Shown: piece by piece, positions 59,073 through 64,000 of the stretch | How positions within the stretch are numbered: position 1 is the first letter of the stretch | Layout: the number at the start of each line of letters is the position of its first letter | Source: Lichtheimia corymbifera B2541 | Lineage: Eukaryota > Mucoromycota > Mucoromycetes > Mucorales > Lichtheimiaceae | DNA length: 64,000 nucleotides | Assembly (NCBI GenBank): GCA_000697475.1 | Contig: JNEU01000891.1 | Span: forward strand, 1-64,000 | Direction of reading: 5' to 3' | Position numbers and translations under genes: made by a program | Notes under the pieces: model-generated | The model's database searches: none | Seen by the model: only the letters and a program-made list of their open reading frames with translations | What the model was told of the DNA's origin: nothing

Positions 59073-61375
59073 ATGAATGGGAATGTCGAGGACAATCGCC
59101 GCAAAGATGCTAATACGAGAACCGCATGTTTCCGTTGCCGTGGCTTCAGGTAATGGCCTTTCAGAATCAAGCGTGTGAAATGTGCAAGAGGTTTTTTTTT
59201 TGACATTGGAGAAAATATAGACATGCGTGCGATCGCAAGCGGCCGAGTTGTTCAAGGTGTCAAGGCAAAGGTGTGAATTGTGTGTATCCTGAAGCAGCAC
59301 CGACGATGAAGAAGTTGCAGCAGCTAGCCGATGATCTTGCAAAGAGAGTTACAAGCCTAGAGAACCTGGTAGCCATGAGTGAACCCACGGCCGTGGCCGA
59401 GCATGTCAAGAGTCAGCCATTGCTGATGAAACATTTTGCCTTGTATCCCTGTCAAAAGTGCAATCATCTTCAACAACCATGCGATATGAAATTACCAAGT
59501 TGTAGTCGCTGCACTGAACACGGCATCGCTTGTACCTATCTTTACGATGAAAAGCCCAAGGTGTATCACATCTCACATGCCATATCCACCATGAACAATG
59601 TCCTCGACGAATACGAATCCACTATGCACACTTTGCCTTCCATGATACCCTCCGACAACGCATCTCCTTCTTCCGTTTCTACAATTGATTCCAACAATAC
59701 ATCCGATGAGACAACAACTACCACAATAGTCAATACAGCAGCAACGACAACAACAACCACTTCAACTTATCGAAAGCCTATATGGACCATTATGTCAACT
59801 CCCAAAGGCTTTTCAGGGGTTGCTCATGTCTCATCATACAATGAGTTGCGGTTGCTGCTGGATCACGTCCATGATACTCAACCAGGCAACAAGTTCCTTC
59901 ACAAAAATGACATCCGTATTATGCAACAACAACAACAGCAGCAGCTATCCATTGAAGCAGGGACATCATCTACTACAGCAGATATGCCATTTTCAATATG
60001 GAAGGCATGGGCAAATCCTACACAAGAATTACCTCGGGACTATCCAATCGATGTCACATCTCAATTGACAGGGGATCTATTAGAGCTGTATTCTCGCACG
60101 CCATGCTGTTCAATGAATCGTCTTCCTATTGTCGATGGAAAAGATATCCTTGCACGCTATTACAGCCCTGATCCAAGTAAACGTCCAAGCAAGGTGTTGG
60201 TGTATGCTATTTGTGCCATGACAGCTCGTAATGCTTTTCAGGTGCATGTTTGGAGCAAACGACCAGCCCATGAGACGCCTCACTACAATATGGGTAAAGC
60301 CCTGTCGATTGCTTATTGGTTGTCAGCACGTAAATTGTTGGCAGAATGTTTCGATGAGCCCTCCCTGGATACATGTCGGGCGGCATTATTCTTGTCATAC
60401 TGCAGTCATCACAATGGATACCTGAATCTGGTTCGCTTTTACGATTGGATCACCGTTTCCATGGCACAAGAACTAGGCTTGTTCGATCGCAAAGAGCAAC
60501 CCTACTACGATGCATTGCTTGCTTGGGTCATTTACTATTGGCATGTCTGGATGCGTGTATTGGGCGCTGGATCATCACATAAATCAGTTCCTAGACCCGC
60601 GGTTCCACCGCCACCTCCTCCACCGTTGACAACACCACTAGCTGAAATGAGTGACGAAGACTACAACGTATACAATGTCCTGAGATCGTGGTCCTATCGT
60701 TTCCAGCTCCAAGTACAACGAGATGAAATCATGTCATGCACCCTATCAGCACAAAAGCAACAACTAAGTGCGGAGCATCTTTCGCATATGTTCAAGCCTC
60801 TTGAAGCGGATTTGAAGGCGTTATTTGAATCATTACCAGATAATTGGCGGCAAGATCCACCCAAGCAACAAGCTCCCGACAATGATCAGCGAAAAGAGAA
60901 TGGTTACACAATTGGACGAGACATGCTTGAATACGCGTGTATTGTGGAGGTGCAAGTTCAATATTACATCAATGTGATCATGCTTTATTATCCATTTCTT
61001 CCGTCGTCATCATCATCCAACATCAGATCATTGTCGCCTTTTACCCGTCGCTGTCTTAGGGTGTGTTTACACGCAGCTCAAACTATCACATGCGCAATCG
61101 AGAACATTATCCAAGGTTGTTCAGTTCCGCTGATCGGTCTGGTCTTTAGCAATAGCGTCTATCAACGCATATTCCAATGCACACGCAGCGCAGCAGCTCT
61201 ACAAGCCATGCAACAATCCCTTGTCATATCCAAAGCAAGTCTTCATTATGCCTATGACTTTGAATCACATCGACCCCTCGTACGGCTTATGGAACAAAAG
61301 GTGCATGCAGTAGATGGCAAAGGAGGAGGAGAGCAGCAGCAGCAGCAAGATGTAGTGATGGGATGGTTACCATAA
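59073..61375 (+). CDS. Transcription factor with two tandem Zn2Cys6 clusters
   Basis: Fungal binuclear-zinc-cluster regulator. Exons 59073-59149 and 59221-61375 encode 743 residues. The first cluster is Cys19-x2-Cys22-x6-Cys29-x6-Cys36-x2-Cys39-x6-Cys46, with the DNA-contact segment CDRKRPSCSRC. A second complete cluster follows at Cys103-x2-Cys106-x6-Cys113-x6-Cys120-x2-Cys123-x6-Cys130 (CDMKLPSCSRC). A helical, probably dimerising segment (LQQLADDLAKRVTSLENLVA) lies between them. The intron splits cluster 1 between Cys22 and Cys29. The C-terminal 450 residues look like the fungal middle homology domain (MTARNAFQVHVW, AAQTITCAIENII). Target genes cannot be inferred; the divergent MBOAT gene is a neighbour only. 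Two clusters in one protein is unusual. Confidence 0.9.
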
Positions 61376-61671
61376 CAAAAACAACAATAATAAAAAAAGA
61401 CCTAGCAGGGCCTAGAAAGAAAAAAACACACACACACTTATAATTGATCTCCCCATTGCGTTGGCCCAGGCTCAGTAACATTGGAGCATGTAATTGGGAA
61501 TACGAAGAGTTCTGGACCACAGTGCGCTTCCTTTTTTGGTCTAGACTCTATTCAACAATCGCTGGTATTCAAAAACGATGTGCGCCTTTTTCTGGTCATC
61601 CTCCACACACATTCACAGCCTGGACTTTTTTTCTCCTTGTTTTCTCTTTCCTTTGTCTTTTTCTCTATTTC

Positions 61672-62943
61672 ATGATGCTCAAGAAGACTTTAACTGCTTC
61701 TCGGCATCGTTCAGTATGCGATCTTCCACTCGAACTTCATTTACGGGTCGCTTCCTATCTTAATTTTTCAGACCTGTGGTACTTTGGTATCTGCTCTCGC
61801 TCATGCCAAAAGATCGCCGAGCAACTCATTTACCACAAGTATCATATCGACCTTGCTCGTCAACGCACCAACTCGTTCAATCATCTTATTCACGCAGCAG
61901 TGGCATTTGTATGTCGCCATGGATACGACGATGACAACGATATCAATAATACAGTGATCCAATGGGTGGCCAACCGACTTGCAGTGGAGATTTACGATCG
62001 AACACCACAATACGATTGGGCACCATGCTTTGATTATTTTATCGACAGGATGCTTGGCATCATGTTGGAACACGTTTTATGTGACCCATCTCTCGATCCA
62101 GTGCCATCCCTGAAAGATCTACCTGTAGTCATCAAGAGCAAAAACTACAAACCGACTCGCATGGGATACCTGATGACGAACCTGCTCGTCACCTTGTATC
62201 CAACCTTGACGGCATTATTCGATGCTGAACCTGCTAGTGCTATTCATCATCGTTTATTACTGGCACACATTTGCAAGCACATTGACACTCTTACTCGGCG
62301 TTATCATCAACAACAACGACGTCGTCTTGTTTTGGGCAATTCTAATGCATCATTGTCATCCACAGTACGACATGGCTTTCGGGTGCTTATCCAGTTCGTT
62401 GGCACTCTGGCACAAACCGAATTGTTGACCGCAGCCGACTTGCACACATTGACTCAGCAACGCATTATTTACTTTTTCTTGTCAAACAATCCCACCACTC
62501 CACCGCCAGAACCTATTTCTTCAACATCATCATCATCATCATCTTCGTCATCAACTACCTCTTTGTCTTCGTCTTCACCATTACCATCACCATCGATTAG
62601 CAGCAGCAGCAACAACAACACCACACCATCATCATCGTCCGTGGATGTTAAAGAATACTTTGATCAGCATTGGCTTACCGAAGAGACCGAGTTCCAGACT
62701 GTGGTGTTGTTTGACCTTTTACGGGCCGTCATGTGTCGGCAGTATGCTCACTGGGACTCAGACAAAGAACTCCATACCCTGAAATCGTTACTCAATGAAA
62801 CCGTCAATGCCTTAGGATCCTGCAGGTCCAACAACAATAACACTTCAGAAAAAGTAACACCATCTACTTCTTCACCACCTCCTTCCTCATCACCCGCTTC
62901 TGCCATTGTTCCCCCTCCTTCTCCCATCTCGCCTTCTCGGTGA
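61672..62943 (+). CDS. F-box-like protein
   Basis: A single exon encodes 423 residues. An F-box-like motif is seen near the N-terminus (CDLPLELHLRVASYLNFSDL followed by WYFGICSRSCQKIAEQLIY), which would bind Skp1 in an SCF ubiquitin ligase. The middle (residues 65-275) is helical without recognised repeats. From about 290 to 330 and again at the C-terminus there are long Ser/Pro/Thr runs. The open frame reaches upstream to 61444, but the first ATG with a natural context is 61672. Substrate is unknown and the F-box call rests on one short motif. Confidence 0.75.
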   Translation: MMLKKTLTASRHRSVCDLPLELHLRVASYLNFSDLWYFGICSRSCQKIAEQLIYHKYHIDLARQRTNSFNHLIHAAVAFVCRHGYDDDNDINNTVIQWVANRLAVEIYDRTPQYDWAPCFDYFIDRMLGIMLEHVLCDPSLDPVPSLKDLPVVIKSKNYKPTRMGYLMTNLLVTLYPTLTALFDAEPASAIHHRLLLAHICKHIDTLTRRYHQQQRRRLVLGNSNASLSSTVRHGFRVLIQFVGTLAQTELLTAADLHTLTQQRIIYFFLSNNPTTPPPEPISSTSSSSSSSSSTTSLSSSSPLPSPSISSSSNNNTTPSSSSVDVKEYFDQHWLTEETEFQTVVLFDLLRAVMCRQYAHWDSDKELHTLKSLLNETVNALGSCRSNNNNTSEKVTPSTSSPPPSSSPASAIVPPPSPISPSR

Positions 62944-64000
62944 TACGAAAACATGTCACTATCCTCATCATCATCCTTCCCTCTCTTTAATTATTATTAC
63001 ATTGGTCACCTCCCACCCACCCCTTCGCATTATATATCTTGTATACACACCCCTTGTATCCCTCCCAAAACCATGTCACTAATACTTAAAAACTTTTTTT
63101 TGGTTACGCCTTTCCATGAATAAGCAGGCCTTTTTTTCATGGAGATGGCTTTCCGCTCGTACATAGTCTTCTTTTACAAAATAAATCACACACTTGTATC
63201 ATCTCACACACGTATGACCTTTATGTGTTCCCAATGACGTATATGCCATGGTAGCAACTTTGGGGAGTAATATGCATGTCTCGGATGTGTTGAGGCACAA
63301 GATAATACACAGCCACACAAAATTCTAGAACACTTTTTTACTTGCGGACCAATTTCCGGACTAACTTAGTCCAAGTAATAGCAGGATACATTATAGCTAT
63401 GGGAATAAACATCTGTGCACACAACAACAACCTGTCCCATTGACGTAGTATTTGTTTTGTTTTTACTCACGATATCAACCCATCATCCCACCACCACACT
63501 GTGCTTTCATCCTAAGGGTGGGTTGATTGTTCCCACCCAAACACACACACACACACACACGCACCCTGTTGTTGTTGCTGATGATGATGAGGGGCGATAA
63601 CATGGCTGGAACATCAACATGATGCATCTCTTTTATATATCGCTAGAGTCCAGAACCAAGAATGAAAATGATTTACATGCGTCGCAGGCAAAACGGGTGA
63701 CACCGCTATATTTACATGTAATATCCGTGGTTAGAGCACATGCATGTTCGAGAATGTCGTTGGTCGACCGAATCCTTTTCGGGTGAAATAGATCATCCTT
63801 GGACTCATTATTTGTTGCAATTTCTTTGTTGTCATTTAACCTTACTCGATGAGACATATACATACCCTTGCTGTGTCAAATAGGTGGGGCGTAGGTTTTA
63901 ATCACCACTCGACCACATGTCAAAAAAATGTCATGCGATTCATAATATCTTTGATAGATCCAAGGCTCTTCAATGGTATAGCAGCTGCCACAAGAGGAGG
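62944..64000. other. Intergenic region at the right window edge
   Basis: About 1 kb without a supported gene. It contains a CA microsatellite at 63539-63560 and AT-rich sequence after the F-box gene. Short frames near 63415 and 63633 lack features. Confidence 0.5.

Noticed and set aside
61444..61671. Upstream extension of the F-box gene
   Set aside because: Starts at TTG and reads as hydrophobic low-complexity sequence without support; 61672 is preferred.
1..64000. tRNA or rRNA genes
   Set aside because: I looked for T-loop patterns such as GGTTCGAATC with flanking stems and found no convincing case; a covariance-model scan would be decisive.

Overview
The window looks like nuclear DNA of a filamentous fungus, most probably a Mucoromycota species (Mucorales-like). 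Protein genes are compact and broken by many short (about 50-80 nt) GT..AG introns. The encoded families are fungal: a Zn2Cys6 regulator, a TRK potassium transporter, an Ssb-type Hsp70, an Isc1-like phospholipase C, Met22 and a Pcl-type cyclin. There are no bacterial operons, rRNA genes or CRISPR arrays, and I found no tRNA by eye. The species call is inference. I support 21 protein genes and rebuilt most exon structures by joining splice sites that keep frame and restore family motifs.

Layout: 1-3167 is gene-poor and starts inside a dispersed repeat. 3168-32404 is a gene-dense block: paxillin-like LIM protein (+), SMP/C2 lipid-transfer-type protein (-), small membrane protein (+), Ssb Hsp70 (-), peroxisomal-type acyl-CoA synthetase (+), rhomboid protease (-), Isc1-like phospholipase C (+), TRK potassium transporter (-), S9 peptidase (-), Usp-domain protein (+) and SulP sulfate permease (+). 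A small GPI-type surface protein follows at 32949-33368, then about 4 kb with only decayed coding traces. 37340-41992 carries a Gdown1/POLR2M-like protein, an alpha-arrestin with PY motifs and Met22/Hal2 PAP phosphatase. 41993-49332 has no intact gene and holds the most unusual object here. 49333-54807 has pirin, Deg1/Pus3, a SETD6/Rkm4-like methyltransferase and a Pcl-type cyclin. 57232-62943 has a wax-synthase-like MBOAT, a regulator with two zinc clusters and an F-box-like protein. The last 1 kb is empty.

The most exciting part is a 4.4-kb palindromic element at about 43736-48172. Its outer arms are nearly identical inverted copies. Its core holds seven hairpin modules (each about 190 bp, with 50-70 bp arms and an 80-90 bp loop) and about 17 copies of a degenerate 80-bp motif in both orientations. 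The left arm has one extra unit of about 515 bp, and one hairpin loop (module 2) is flipped relative to its mirror partner. No transposase or polymerase is visible inside. A lone half-module lies at 42520-42612. The flanking repeat also occurs at 1-1000, so another copy may lie just left of the window. If transcribed, the element would fold into long double-stranded RNA. It could be a foldback-type mobile element, an RNA-silencing source or a structural chromosome element; the sequence alone does not decide.

Working links: SulP permease (sulfate uptake) and Met22 (PAP removal) serve the same sulfate-assimilation route. Acyl-CoA synthetase, the SMP/C2 protein, the Isc1-like enzyme and the MBOAT enzyme all act on lipids but are not arranged as a cluster. 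Pus3 and the SETD6-like gene share a 132-bp divergent promoter.
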